Shown: in pieces, positions 44,436 to 55,795 of the stretch
Layout of the letters: the number at the start of each line of letters is the position of its first letter
Numbering within the stretch: position 1 is the first letter of the stretch
Origin: Doryteuthis pealeii
Lineage: Eukaryota > Mollusca > Cephalopoda > Myopsida > Loliginidae
Assembly: GCA_023376005.1 (NCBI GenBank)
Contig: CM042181.1
Span: 23,431,549 to 23,495,548, forward strand
Direction: 5' to 3'
Length of the DNA stretch: 64,000 nt
The notes under the pieces: model-generated
The model's input: only the letters and a program-made list of their open reading frames with translations
Database searches by the model: none
What the model was told of the DNA's origin: nothing
Translations under genes and position numbers: made by a program

Positions 44436-44890
44436 ATGGCCGAGGGTGTCCTGGCGTCACTCAGCAAGACTTTTGTCAGCCGCTCACCGGCTATCTATTT
44501 GAAGCTGTACAAAGCTATGGTGCGGCCACACTTGGAGTTTGCATCACCGGTCTGGAACCCCTATCTTGCTCAGAATATTAACCTCCTAGAAACTGTACAG
44601 AGACGTGCAACTAAACGAATACCCTCCATCAGGCATCTACCATACTCTGAACTGCCCGCGTCTGTTGTAGGCTGCCGAAGCACTGAATCTTTCAAAGCCT
44701 CCATGCTTCCTGTAGTCCGCCGACACTATACCTGATGCCACTCTCCACATATATATGCACACATACATGCATATTATTACTGTAAACAGTTCCTGACACT
44801 ACATTATTCTGAGTACTAGACATGAGACTTTGATGAGTTGTGGTGCACCTGAGCACTGTACACAATAAATTTCATTATCATTATTATACT
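44436..44890 (+). mobile_element. CR1-like LINE, 3' end (RT C-terminus plus 3' UTR)
   Basis: The ORF reads LYKAMVRPHLEFASPVWNPY and then NINLLETVQRRATKRI, the thumb-region signature of CR1/Jockey-type reverse transcriptases. The frame then jumps directly to LPASVVGCRSTESFKASMLP, the C-terminal end of the same protein. Comparison with the copy at 1960-2835 shows roughly 70 or more residues missing between them, so it is an internally deleted copy. The 3' UTR (44735-44890) contains the segment that is tandemly amplified at 6.2-7.3 kb and ends in a short ATTATTATTATA tail. This is the reference copy that gives strand and function to the other fragments. Confidence 0.85.
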
Positions 44891-45290
44891 TGCCAGAAAA
44901 TGGCGTTACATTTTTTGTTTTATTGACAATACTACTACTTTTTATTGATGCTACTGCTGATAATACTTTCTTTTGTTTATCATCCACCTACTACTGATAA
45001 ATCTAACTGAGCCCTAATTCGCTGCTATTGGCTACTACTAAAATCTAAGTAGTGCCAATCTAAGCAATGTTAGTTTACATGTTTCACAGAAATACACAAA
45101 GTTTTTGAGACGCTCGGTAATGGTACTTCGGGAGTTTCCGTAATTTACGGCTATCTCAAAATGGGATTCTAATGTTATTTCTTGCGTGATATTCTGCATT
45201 TGTACCAAAAATTATGAACAAATTCAAAATTCCTTTTTAATAAAATAAGTTTTGATTTTTTTTTCATTTAATATCTATCTATCTATCGAT
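44891..45290. other. No recognisable gene
   Basis: Sequence between a LINE end and a Helitron pair. Nothing assigned. Confidence 0.55.
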
Positions 45291-45291
45291 C

Positions 45292-45700
45292 GATACATAT
45301 ATAAAAGGGAAGTTGTGTGTATATGTATGTCCGGAGGAAACCTCGAAAATAAAACAATTAATGACAAAATAAATATATATACACATTAAATATCACCAGG
45401 GTTTGGTTTTTGAGCAAAAATAATAGAGATTTGATTTATATTCGTGATGATAATTAAAAAATATAATTTAAATGATAACAGCATGAATTCTTTTTTTCAT
45501 TTAATATTTTAGATAGTAGACATTGACATTTCTTTTCAGAGTAGCTGGATCAATGCAAGGTCTATTTTTTTTTTTTTTTTACATAGGAATTTAAATGGGG
45601 CATCCCATGAGGATTCAACTCACGATTCAGCAATAATGGATCTGTGGGACTAACTTAAAAAAAATCCTCCTCTACCCAGGCGACGCGGGTAGCCGCTGTT
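45292..45700 (+). mobile_element. Helitron-like element, first of a tandem pair
   Basis: 'atatataaaagggaagttgtg' start, 'gaggaaacctcgaaaataaa' block, and a 3' hairpin CTACCCAGGCGACGCGGGTAG followed by CCGCTGTTAG. Directly followed by a second copy. Confidence 0.8.
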
Positions 45701-46108
45701 AGTACATATATAAAGAGCAGTTGTGTGTATATGTATGTCTGGAGGAAACCTCGAAAATAAAACAATTAACGACAAAGTAAATATATATACACATTAAATA
45801 TCACTAGGGCTTGGTTTTTGAGCAAAAATAAGAGATTTGATTTATATTCGTGTAGATAATTAAAAAAATAAAATAAAAATAAGAGCATGGAATGTTTTTT
45901 TGAGTTAATAATTTAAATAGGACATTAGAGTGTATGAATCAATGTAAGGGTTTCTTTTATTTTTATTTATTTTTTTAAAATTTTTTTTACATAGGGATTT
46001 TAGTGGGGCATCCTGCGGGGATCCAACTTGCAATTCAACACTAATGGATCTGCGAGACTATCTCTCCCCCATACCTCTAACCAGGTGACGCTGGGTAGCC
46101 ACTTCTAA
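45701..46108 (+). mobile_element. Helitron-like element, second of a tandem pair
   Basis: Starts with tacatatataaagagcagtt immediately after the previous copy's TTAG. The 3' hairpin ACCAGGTGACGCTGGGTAG is followed by CCACTTCTAA and T. No coding region. Confidence 0.8.
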
Positions 46109-46430
46109 TCATTCAATAAACCATAATGACAGTTAAATGCCAATCGTCTTTGGCTGGTATGATAAATAGGTGGTAGTGTTCATACTGATCAGATTGACTT
46201 GCATTGAAGACCAAGGGGCAAGGAGATGATTTAGGGCCTCACAATCAGCAACTTATCTTGGATCCATGTCACATCGAGCTGAAAATTCTGAAAATATTGC
46301 TTCCTGGATGAAAGGTAGAATTTCATGTTGACTGAATATGCCAGACATTTTACTTCAGTTAACAGGTCATCTTGAATATGACAAATTGGAATCCGGTCAC
46401 AGAGACAAATAATGACAGAAAAAAAGCTTC

Positions 46431-46484
<54 letters not shown>

Positions 46485-46579
46485 CTGCAACCATACACAC
46501 ACACACATGCACAGCACTACATACAAGCACAACCACATATGCTTACAGTCAAGACATGTTGAAAGCACTGTTTACCACT

Positions 46580-46690
46580 TAATCACTAGTTAAGCAGCAA
46601 TGAGCACGTTCAATACTTAGATGGGTGACCATTTAAGCAACAGTAGGTACTGTAAGCAAACTGATATCAAAATGACTAGCAAAGTTTTTG
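46580..46690 (+). mobile_element. 5S-rRNA-derived SINE, partial
   Basis: Same head: gttaagcagcaatgagcac, 'ttcaatacttagatgggtga', ggtactgtaagc. Truncated before the shared tail. Confidence 0.8.
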
Positions 46691-47164
46691 TGCACATTTC
46701 ATAAAAAGTAAATAAATAAATCTTGTTTAATTAACGTCAAATTTTGATCCATTCCATACAAACTTGTAAAGTGGATGAATAATTAAGAATTTAATCAACA
46801 AACATTTATGATATTAAAATAATTTTCAATTTATCCTACAAACAATTCTAAAAATAACATCTGACTATTTCACAGTGAGGAGACCAAGACATTTAACCCC
46901 CTTGTAACGGATATTCTCAAGGCAAGAAAAAAATTGACTCAACTACAAAATAGTTCCTTTGGAATTATTTTGAATTGAAAGCATTTGCTTTTGTGAATCA
47001 AATAAGAAACCAATGGTGGTTAGCATTAATTAAGGGGAGGTACCGATCAGATTAAAAAGCTCCACAGAGACTTAAGCATAATTTGCATTGTTGTTACACA
47101 ATTATCAAATTTAGGCACCAGGAACCAATCTGTAGCACCTCCCCATTAATTCAGAAGATTCAAA
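46691..47164. other. No recognisable gene
   Basis: AT-rich, nothing assigned. Confidence 0.55.
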
Positions 47165-47635
47165 GATTGATTTTAATGGCATGTCAATCCATTTAGAGTT
47201 ATTTTATGCTGAGAGGTTAGGAATTGTTTCATTGTATGTTTATATTCACATTTATGCATTGGTGTTTAAGAGGCTTTTTTCTGCACACAGTAGTAGGGTT
47301 TCAAGTATTCATATCTAATACAAATGATTACTATAGTTTCAAGTAATTAACCATTTTTAGTAAACAATTATAGCTTCAAGTAACTATCCTTAATGCAAAT
47401 AATTTAGTTATATGGTATCAAGTATTCCTATCTAATACTAATAATTTTTAAACAGATTTATTTGACCCATAGATGGGACCCTAACAGATGAGATCTGGGA
47501 GTAATGTTAGGGTACTCCATATTCCCCGGAACTAGAGACTCACCAGCAGATGCAGGACACTACCTTTTAGTGATGGTGGGTCTTATCACTCTACAGTGGA
47601 TAGAGAGCATATTCTAAGCCATGCCAATAAAGTGT
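47165..47635 (-). mobile_element. Retroposon R1b copy
   Basis: Variant tail gattgattttaatggcatgt, then internal direct repeats (gtttcaagtaattaacc / cttcaagtaactatcc, 'aagtattcatatctaataca' / 'aagtattcctatctaatact'), then 'gacccatagatgggacccta' and a shortened body. Confidence 0.7.
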
Positions 47636-48240
47636 TTGGTTTGGTTTGGTTTTACGGCATATCAACCTCGGTGGGTCATTTAATGCCGACAAAGTTGTGA
47701 AATAAATTCATTCTTAATGCATAATACAATTTTGTTTATCAACATGTTTTTCTATTTAACCCATAGATGGGACCCTAACAGGTACTACCAGTCCGGGTCA
47801 GAGTGGACCAGGGAGCAATGGTGATGAAGGGTGCTCCACATTCCCCAAACCTCCAAAACTGGAACCTCACCATCAGATAGAGTTTAATGTCATTCCCAGG
47901 ACATGTAGACCTGCAGCCACCGCCTTCTAGCACCCATATGATAAAAAGGGGTTGGGGCTTGCCATAAGGGCAATAGGGTTGGGAAATCATATAGGGGCTA
48001 GGGCTTGACGTGGCCTCTCCGACCGCCCGTGTAGCCCAAGATAGGGTCAAAGTGGAGTATTGCAAGTCATGAACTTCTCATCTATCTGGGCTTATCCTTA
48101 AGCATCACGGGTCGCCACCCACGGCCAACAGGTGGCCCCATTGGGGGAGTCTTACCCCTCTGCAGAGGTGCAGTCGTTGCATTCTAATGCCCCAGATGAT
48201 AGGGCGGCCAATAAAGTGTCCAGGACATTCTATAATGTGC
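47636..48240 (-). mobile_element. Retroposon R1, near full length
   Basis: Tail ttttacggcatatcaacctc, ggtgggtcatttaatgccga at the low end. Body to 'aagcatcacgggtcgccacc', 'cctctgcagaggtgcagtcg' and 'gcggccaataaagtgtccag' at the 5' end. The best reference copy. Confidence 0.82.
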
Positions 48241-48687
48241 TGTTGAGGTGTTTCAAATATTTCTGCAAATGCCATTGTAGCCTCTAAATAGAAGGGGATG
48301 TTAATGTGTTCTACAAGCAACATTTTTTTTGGCGTGTGTGTGCGTGTGCGTGTCAGTGATAGCATGGAAACCAATATTTTTTAGGGGAAGATTCAGAAGT
48401 TTTATCAAGGATATTGGGGGTCTTGGCATTAAACAATGTTAATGAGTTGCTTTTATAGTTGTAAACTTTTGTGGATGTACTTCCTTCCCTCCGTTGTGAT
48501 CCTGTGCCAAGGTTAGCTTGGCAAATACGTACATACTGGCAGGTGATTATTTAGTACTTTAGTTTGGCACAGGGATATACGCAAATTTGTATATTGATAT
48601 TTAACTATATGGCAAACTTTCATATCAGTGATTATTTCAGTAATATCTCATCTCTAGAAAAATGATGTCAATGTACACATAGGAAAG

Positions 48688-48880
48688 GCATGGACTTTTA
48701 CTATAGAAATGCGTTGGAAATGGACTTTTACTATAGAAATGCGTTGGAAATTGACTTTTACTATAGAAATGCGTTGGAAATTGACTTTTACTATAGAAAT
48801 GCGTTGGAAATTGACTTTTACTATAGAAATGCGTTGGAAATTGACTTTTACTATAGGAATACGAGAAAATGAATTTTACT
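48688..48880. repeat. 30-bp minisatellite C
   Basis: gacttttactatagaaatgc starts at 48693 and every 30 bp to 48843, six units, nearly identical, plus a partial. Confidence 0.95.
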
Positions 48881-48884
48881 ATAG

Positions 48885-49375
48885 AAATTTGATCTCACTG
48901 ATAAAGCAAGAATTCTTCCAAGCTGTAGCTGTATCAGTGCTACTGTATGGCTGCACCAGTTGGAATCTAACAAAATCCTTAGAGAAAAAAGTAGATGGTG
49001 TCAATAAGGCAGCTGAATAGCAGTTACCCTAATGATGGACGATTGTCATATATGTAATCTGTTGCCAAAGAGTTCCTTCTACTGAAATAATCCAAGGGAG
49101 ATAACTCATAATCTACAGATGGGAGCTACACAAGGATGATGTGTGCTGTCTTAAACAAATTTTGGAAACAGCATCACCTTCCATTACTCACACCATCCAA
49201 GTAAGAGAAACAAGATATGCCGGACATTTATGGAGAAGCAAAGATGAACTCACACACCAGTGTAGGCTGACCAGCAAAAACCTACATCAACCAAAAAGGT
49301 GTGGATTTTGGATGGGGAGAGAGAAAGAGAAAATAAATCATGAATATGTTTGTAGCCAGCACAACCTGATGATTA
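48885..49375 (+). mobile_element. Non-LTR retrotransposon RT C-terminal fragment
   Basis: Reads IKQEFFQAVAVSVLLYGCTS, WNLTKSLEKKVDG, then, after stops and frameshifts, HTIQVRETRYAGHLWRSKDE. This 'LLYGCTSW ... TIQVR..R.AGH.WRSKDEL' string is a widespread C-terminal segment of animal LINE proteins. Broken, not functional. It immediately follows the 30-bp minisatellite. Confidence 0.8.
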
Positions 49376-49574
49376 ATAATTTCACTAAAAACATTTAAGT
49401 TTGCAAATTTATTATGCCAGATAAAAATATTATTTACATGAAAAAACAAAAAACGAAACAAAACATTAAAACATATTGCAGCACATAATTCATTACATTC
49501 TTATTGAAGTCAGTCTACTGTTGGTTTGAATAACAGCAACTAGCTAAGCACAACTGAAGCAGTGTCCAAGACAG

Positions 49575-49730
49575 TTGGTATTTATAGAAATCAAGAATAG
49601 TCCATTCATGCATTTGGGTGATTCCATTCCCCGAGTTCTGATTGGCTGCTTGGTTTCTATGATATTGTGGAGTTTTATAAATACCCTGTCATTCTGCAGT
49701 AGAATTGTGACAGATGATGATGAAATAAAA
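49575..49730 (+). promoter_or_regulatory. Possible promoter: CCAAT boxes and TATA box
   Basis: ctgattggctgcttgg (inverted CCAAT) lies about 35 bp before 'gttttataaataccc', a good TATA context. No ORF follows closely; it could belong to a retroelement or be chance. Confidence 0.25.
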
Positions 49731-49854
49731 GTTTGCCATAAATCTGACAAACAGACATGGAGATTTTTCAATCACTGAAATGTTTAAAATCAAAATATCT
49801 TAAATGTAAACAAATCCTTCTCATCATTATTATTATTGTTTATTGGATCCACTG

Positions 49855-50260
49855 GATTATTATGTCCACTAAGGACAATGACGTAGTGTCAAAAATCTGC
49901 ATCAGGCCGATTCTTGAGTGACAGTCTTTGGTGCACTGTATGCACACAAAGTGATGCTTTTTGGGGCTGCTGGCTTTTCTCTCTCTCTGGCTTTCTTTGC
50001 TGTTGAGGTTACTCTCCTGTCTCACCCCTCTCCGTGCCTTGTTTAATGTTGAGGTGTCAGGCCGCTCTATTTTTTTGCATTTACCTCCCACGTGTTTGTG
50101 TCAATATGGCATATCAGCATAACTCTCCTGCAGACATCTTTAAATTGTAGGTGTGGTCTACCAACCGATCGGGAGCCTTTTACTAATTCCCCGTACAAAA
50201 GATCTTTATGGGATGTGTCTATTTTCCATATGCACCGAGAAAGGAGGATAAAGAAAATTA
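49855..50260 (-). mobile_element. Non-LTR retrotransposon C-terminal fragment with zinc-finger remnant
   Basis: Minus-strand frames read RSVGRPHLQFKDVCRR, HIDTNTWE, and ending HFVCIQCTKDCHSRIGLMQI. The string 'GRP.L.(Y/F)KDVC.R...TWE ... C..C...CHSRIGL' is the C-terminal signature of an abundant animal LINE protein. The last finger half is degraded (no SH-x-R-x-C). Several in-frame stops are present. Confidence 0.75.
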
Positions 50261-50417
50261 TCGTAAAAATAATTTTTCTAATTAGTTTCTCAAGTTGACC
50301 ATTTTAAAAAAAACTTGTTTTTTTATGCCTCCTTGGGCATCTCACTTTTTACTAGCTTCTCATATCAACTGAAAAAAGAAAAAAAGTATCTTTGCATAGA
50401 ACATATACAATATAAAT

Positions 50418-50706
50418 ATATATTTACCAAACCTGCCACACAAGCAGGATGTGACACAAGGTCAATTTCTTAAGCGGAGTTTAACAGGTTTGAATTCAGA
50501 GTTTTCCTTCTCCTAGACTGGTTACCTAGCCATGGTTAAAGAGCCCAGTCTGCCCTGCTATTTGCCCATAGCTGGAGGGAGAAATGGATTCATACCTTTC
50601 CCAAGGGTATTAGCGCCATGTGAAAGGCAAACAGCTTCATCCAGGAATTGAACTTGGGTCAACGAGTCCATTTTCTACAACTAACCATTAGACCACGCGC
50701 CTCCAT
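50418..50706 (-). mobile_element. tRNA-derived SINE (family S3), full length
   Basis: The head on the minus strand reads GGCGCGTGGTCTAATGGTTA then B-box-like AAGTTCAATTCCTGG, a tRNA-like pol III promoter. Body: tggcgctaatacccttgg, ccctccagctatgggcaaat, gtctaggagaaggaaaac. End: gttaaactccgc, gacc ttgtgtcacatcctgc, and a TA-rich tail. Confidence 0.85.
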
Positions 50707-50741
50707 TAATTGTATATACAATATAAATATATAATAAATTT

Positions 50742-50972
50742 CAGTCGGTAGAGTATCCGTCTAGGAATCACAAGGGTCGATACTGGCCCTCACCAACTCA
50801 GCATATGAGTAGCACAGGGATCTGTGCAGTAAAGTGAGGAGCTGATGGTAGGTGTGACACTCCACCCCAGATGCTAGAATAATCTCCTTGGTCTGGCACA
50901 AGTGAAAAGGGGATAGACTCCCTTGCTGTCTGGCTGATACAGACAGGCCGCCCCCTTGCCGACCGACTTTTT
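50742..50972 (+). mobile_element. tRNA-derived SINE S1, 5'-truncated
   Basis: Begins within the A box (tcagtcggtagagtatcc), body and tail intact to 'cttgccgaccgac' and a T-run. Confidence 0.82.
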
Positions 50973-51104
50973 TTTTTATATTGAATGAGATTCTTGTTGG
51001 TAAAATGATATGAAAAATATTTATATAATTTCTGCCAATGAGCTGACCGAATTATTTGGTTAAGAATTTAACTATTACTTTTGTTATATAAAAAGGATGA
51101 CTAA

Positions 51105-51415
51105 AATTATTTGGACTATTGTCCTCATCTTCATTGTTATTTGTACAACGTTTCGGTCAATGTGCCAGCTGGCCTTCTTCAGGTATTTCTTGTCGGACTA
51201 GGGAACCTTCTTTTCAATTTTTTTTTGTGTACAATTTTTTTTGAACTCGGGAACCTTCTTGTCGTAATCCGAGAAGGTTCCCGAGTCTGACAAGAAATAC
51301 CTGAAGAAGGCCGGAGGGCACATCGGCTGAAACGTTGTACAAATAACAATGAAGATGAGGACTAATAATGAATAATACAAATAATACTAATTATCAAGCC
51401 TCATCTCAAAAAATC
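51105..51415. mobile_element. Palindrome family P1, best-preserved copy
   Basis: Left arm 51110-51275; right arm from 51270. Right arm core: CTGAAGA at 51301-51307, GAAAC at 51329-51333. End 'attatcaagcctcatctcaa'. Confidence 0.88.
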
Positions 51416-51939
51416 AGGTAAAAAGTATGACATTTTAAAAGTAGTTGCCCAAAGTCTAGGCAATCTTACACAGGCTCTGTGAAGCCATTGTCAGGACAGG
51501 TAAGAAAAAACAAAAAACAAACCATAGCAAAAAGAAAAGTTACTACCAAATGAGCCTATTTCTTATTTTTACCTGCCAGACAGTTTCAAATGATAAATGT
51601 TGGTGCATAGCAACAGGCTCTACCCTGATTCCACCAATAAGTTGTACGCTGCTGTAGCTGCTGCTGCATTAGTTAGCAGACCGCCAGTTGAATCTTAAGA
51701 TTCTTTACAGGCTGAAAATTCCTACTCCCTCACAAATTGCAATTTGTCACTTCCCCCCTCCTCCCCTCCCCACAGAGGTAAGAGAAAGAAATTACTATGA
51801 TGTTTTGTGATGTGTGACCCATATAGGTATCATTGTACTTTGAATTCTAACAAGGTCTCATATAGGAATGGGACGAAAGAAGTTTGTCAGGTTTTCTTCA
51901 GCATGAATTCATTTTTCTTGACTGTTGTATTAGATTGGT

Positions 51940-52013
51940 TGGATTTTATGGCATGTCAACTCTTTTTGGGTTATTTTATGCTGAAGAAGTTTTTGTTTTA
52001 TTCCTTCTTGTTG

Positions 52014-52046
<33 letters not shown>

Positions 52047-52520
52047 CAAAATTTTTTTATTTAAAAAAAAAAAAAAAAACAACATTTTTTGATCTATTTA
52101 ACCCATAGATGAGACCCTAACAGGTACTACCACTTTGGGTCAGTGTGGACCAGGGAGTAATGGCAATGAAGGAGTACTCCACACTCCCCAGAGCTCCAGA
52201 ATTGGAACCTCACCACTAGATGCAGTTTGATGTCATACCCAGGACACTAAGCCCCTCAGCCACTGCCTTCTAGCAATACAGTTGGGACAATCATATAGGT
52301 ACTAGGGCTTGACATAAACATACGATTGATTGGACAGGGCCTCTCTGACCACTCATCTAACCCAAGTAAAGGTGTAAGTGAAGTGTTGCAACAAGTGTCC
52401 CCATGGGTAGGGATAATGTTTTACCCCTCTGCAGAGGTACATTCAGTGTATTCTACAGTCCAGGTCAGAGCCATAAGGGCAACAGGGTTGGGGTAATCAT
52501 ATAGGTGCTAGGACTTGACT
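51940..52520 (-). mobile_element. Retroposon R1b copy with expanded poly-A
   Basis: Variant tail ttttatggcatgtcaactct at 51947, poly-A tracts 52014-52079, 'aacccatagatgagacccta' and body to about 52520, with a partial duplication of 'gttggg.caatcatataggt' (52271 and 52489). Confidence 0.72.
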
Positions 52521-52599
52521 TTTTTTTTTTATTAGCAAAAAATATAAGAATCTTTCTTCTATGGAATGGCTACAGAGGTACAAAAAAAAAGGGTTCAGA

Positions 52600-52775
52600 A
52601 GTACTGGTTCTGATAATTGTAAGGTACAGTCCAGGATAGCTGGTAGATATAGTTATTTACTAAGCTTAGTTTATATGTGGCACAAGGCAAGAAGTAAGGG
52701 TCGCTCAGTGAGAATCGAATTCACTAACAATGGTCTGCAAATCTAGCTTGCTAATCATTACACCATGTGAGGTGC
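52600..52775 (-). mobile_element. tRNA-derived SINE (family S5)
   Basis: Minus strand: catggtgtaatgattagcaa, gctagatttgcagaccattg, gtgaattcgattctcactg, then the body cttgccttgtgccacatata. Related minus-strand copies are at 20985-21127 and 27222-27330. Confidence 0.65.
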
Positions 52776-52922
52776 CCACAGCTATAAGTTGCAGTAAATG
52801 ACCAGAGCAACCTTCTTGCCCATTGACCCCTACAAAATAGTGAATCTTGCCCTTTGACCTTTTTCATAGGTTGCTCTTTCCAGGATTTGTTCAAGATGGC
52901 AGGTAACATCCTTGTGTGTATA

Positions 52923-52952
52923 TAAGAGAGAAAAGAGAAGAGAAAGAGAAAG

Positions 52953-52994
<42 letters not shown>

Positions 52995-53052
52995 AAAGAG
53001 AGAAGAGAGAGAGAGAGAGAGAGAGAAAGAGAAGAGAAGAGAGAGAGAGAGA

Positions 53053-53139
<87 letters not shown>
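52923..53139. repeat. Long (GA)n microsatellite
   Basis: About 215 bp of GA with occasional A insertions. Other (GA)n runs: 43031-43105, 46434-46481, 56803-56901. Confidence 0.95.
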
Positions 53140-53144
<5 letters not shown>

Positions 53145-53159
53145 GTGCAGTATCAACAA

Positions 53160-53838
53160 CAGAATTAAGTTTAGCATTTCCTCAATGAACCAATGTCTGA
53201 AAAGGGTAAAACAATTGTGTATATTCCAACAGTTACGTAAACAAGATAATGAGTGAAGTCAATTGGTGCAATTGAGAGGGGGAGGGAGGGGAGAGAAGAA
53301 GGGAAATGGAGAGGGATTCAATAGAAATTACATTTTAGTTTGGCTTGATTGAAGCAAAGATGACAAGTATTTGTATGCAGTGCCCCCGAGTGAATCGACA
53401 CACGGCCAATGAATTGTTCAGCATGAAGAGTGACAACTACTTACAAAAATGAGCGCAAACTCTTCAGTAGAGTTGAGATGTTGGAGAAACATTTTAAAAT
53501 GTCAGGGATCCTTAGAGAGCCCCCCGCCCCCACACACATATTCTAAAAATATTTTATTTTCACTTGACATCCTGTGCCAAACTAAGCGTCAATTTAGACA
53601 TTAAGAAATCTTAAGTGTTCACTCTTGCATACAACGGAAATCAACATTGAAGTTAAATTGTAGATATTTGGCAGCTCATAATGAAAATGTTTTTCATTCA
53701 AAATACGATCAATCGAAAAAGAAAGAAAAAAAAACAAAAAAAAAAAACGAAAGTTCTGTTTCTTGAACAGTTATCAAGTAGAGTTTAAATTGGCAAAATC
53801 TTTGACTTCATAAGAATTTACAACAATTTGCCTTAAGT
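53160..53838. other. No recognisable gene
   Basis: Nothing assigned apart from a purine-rich patch (53270-53310). Confidence 0.55.
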
Positions 53839-53839
53839 T

Positions 53840-54078
53840 TATGGTTAGCTCAGTCGGTAGAGCGTTCGGCTAGAAACCACAAGGTTCCTAGTTCGATACT
53901 GGTCCTCGCCAACTCAGCGTTATGAGTAGCACAGGGATCTGTGCGGTAAAGTAAGGAGCTGATGGTAGGTGTGGCGCTCCACCTCAGATACAAAAACAAT
54001 TTCCTTGGTCTAGCGCTAGTAAAAAGGGGATAGACTACCTCGCTGATACCAACATTAGGCCAACCCTGACGACTTTAC
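53840..54078 (+). mobile_element. tRNA-derived SINE S1
   Basis: GGTTAGCTCAGTCGGTAGAG head, B-box-like tagttcgatactgg, full body, end gacgactttacatt. Confidence 0.88.
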
Positions 54079-54109
54079 ATTTTTTTAATGGTCAAATCAT
54101 GTTGAAAGT

Positions 54110-54238
54110 ACCAGTTCCTGCTAGATCACACTGCCATTACTCCCAGGTCCACTGTACCTGTTAGGGTCCCATTTATGGGTTGAATAGATCAAAAAGGTTT
54201 TTAAAAATTTGAATACCCAATAAGAACAACAACGAAAA
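54110..54238 (+). mobile_element. Retroposon R1b fragment
   Basis: Plus-strand: gttagggtcccatttatggg, ttgaatagatcaaaaag. Confidence 0.6.
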
Positions 54239-54261
54239 CAAAATCATCTTTAGTAGGCCAT

Positions 54262-54400
54262 GAAATCTAACCAACCTGCTAATTCATTGAAGTTAAGCAG
54301 CAATGAGCCTGTTCAATACTTAGATAGGTGACTATTTAGGTAATAGCAGGTACTATAAGAAATCAAACATCAAAATGACTTGATAGGTCATTAAATGACC
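54262..54400 (+). mobile_element. 5S-rRNA-derived SINE running into a minisatellite
   Basis: Head gaagttaagcagcaatgagc, ttcaatacttagataggtga, ggtactataag. Its 3' tail (ttaaatgaccc...ggttgata) is amplified as the 30-bp array that follows. Confidence 0.82.
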
Positions 54401-54692
54401 CAAAAATGGTTGATAGGTAAATGAAAAATGGTTGATAGGTCATTAAATGACCCAAAAATGGTTGATAGGTCATTAAATGACCCAAAATGGTTGATAGGTC
54501 ATTAAATGACCCAAAATGGTTGATAGGTCATTAAATGACCCAAAAATGGTTGATAGGTCATTAAATGACCCAAAAATGGTTGATAGGTCATTAAATAACC
54601 CAAAAATGGTTGATAGGTCATTAAATAACCCAAAAATGGTTGATAGGTCATTAAATGACCCAAAAATGGTTGATAGGTCATTAAATAACCAA
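54370..54692. repeat. 30-bp minisatellite D from a SINE tail
   Basis: ttgataggtcattaaatgac + ccaaaaatgg repeated about eleven times, some units 29 bp. Each unit carries the near-palindrome GGTCATTAAATGACC. It continues directly from a 5S-derived SINE. Confidence 0.95.
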
Positions 54693-54849
54693 CCAATTAG
54701 CCTCCCTACCAGTCACCTATAAAACTAGACTTAAGGTCATCCTTACTGGATGAAAGACATTTCAATATAAATGGCCCCTTTTCAAGGCATGCACAGTGAG
54801 AAGATGGGTGTTCCTGTCTTATTATCAGGCATAGTATGCATATTGTTAA

Positions 54850-55085
54850 CTCTTAACATCCTGTTGAGAATTTCCAAAGTCCAGATCCCCATTCCTATAA
54901 GGATTTATCAATAAATGGCTAAAAATGGCCTTTTCATTTAAAGTTACCAGAGTTATTTCCCTTGAATCAAAGACTTCTAAATATGTTTAATATTACATTT
55001 AAACAAAGGCTATTGTTTGGGGTAGATTAGGAAAATAAATGTGACTTCTGGCTAGGTGGAATGAGGCAGTATAGGATGTTAAGAG
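54850..55085. mobile_element. TTAA-flanked MITE, copy 1
   Basis: Inverted termini CTCTTAACATCCTG and ATAGGATGTTAAGAG, flanked by TTAA on both sides (54846-54849 and 55086-55089). TTAA targeting is characteristic of piggyBac-type elements. 236 bp, non-coding, opposite orientation to the copy at 62306. Confidence 0.85.
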
Positions 55086-55574
55086 TTAAACCTAGTAAAT
55101 ATTTATATTGATACAAAGAGTTAAAGTCAGAGTACAGTCTTAAAGACAAATTTGATCCTACAAATATAACCAGGTGAAGCAACACTCAGCAAACTCTTCT
55201 GGTAAAAAAATTAGAGATAGAATAGTGGAAGTGAGGGGCTAAGGGAGAGGCACTATTAAGTAACCTTTAGAAACACCATCAGAAGGGAGGAAGAAAAACT
55301 ATTAAGGCATTTCAAGATGGGTAAGGCTTTGGCTTTTTTTTTTTTGTATCATGTAATAGAACAAAATTAACCCTCTGGGGCCTATGAGAGAGCAGGAGGT
55401 CACAGAAACAGCCTAAAGAACATCTGTAGTACCCTGTTTTATTTAGACAAAGGAGTTTAATATGGATGGACATAATTCCATTACCACTAATTTTATTCTA
55501 GAAGTTTCTTTACTATTATACAGTTATGTATATTATAAATGTATCTATTCAAATCCTGGATGAGGCTGTTTATA

Positions 55575-55795
55575 TTTCACATAGCGCTAATACACATAGG
55601 AAAGGTATACATTCAACTCTTCTCCCTCCAGCTATGGGTAAATAGTAGGGCAGACTGGGCTTTTTAACATTGGTTAGGCAAGCAGTCTAGGAGAAGGAAA
55701 ACTGAATTCAAACCTGTTAAACTCTGCTTAATAAATTGACCTTGTGTTGCATCTTATCTCAGGAGGGGTTGGTGATATATATATATATATATAGA
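55575..55795 (+). mobile_element. SINE S3 copy
   Basis: agcgctaatacacataggaa, ccctccagctatgggtaaat, gtctaggagaaggaaaac and tail into a (TA)n run, where a hAT MITE has inserted (TATAGA duplication). Confidence 0.78.

Noticed and set aside
48688..48880. CRISPR-like 30-bp repeats
   Set aside because: Units are contiguous with no spacers; an ordinary minisatellite.
49575..49778. Host promoter with first exon
   Set aside because: TATA and CCAAT-like words are present, but no ORF or splice donor of quality follows; kept only as a low-confidence feature.
52912..53256. Arg/Glu and Ser/Leu-rich ORFs of over 100 codons
   Set aside because: They are (GA)n microsatellite translated on both strands. 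The same applies at 46231-46593 and 56504-57044.
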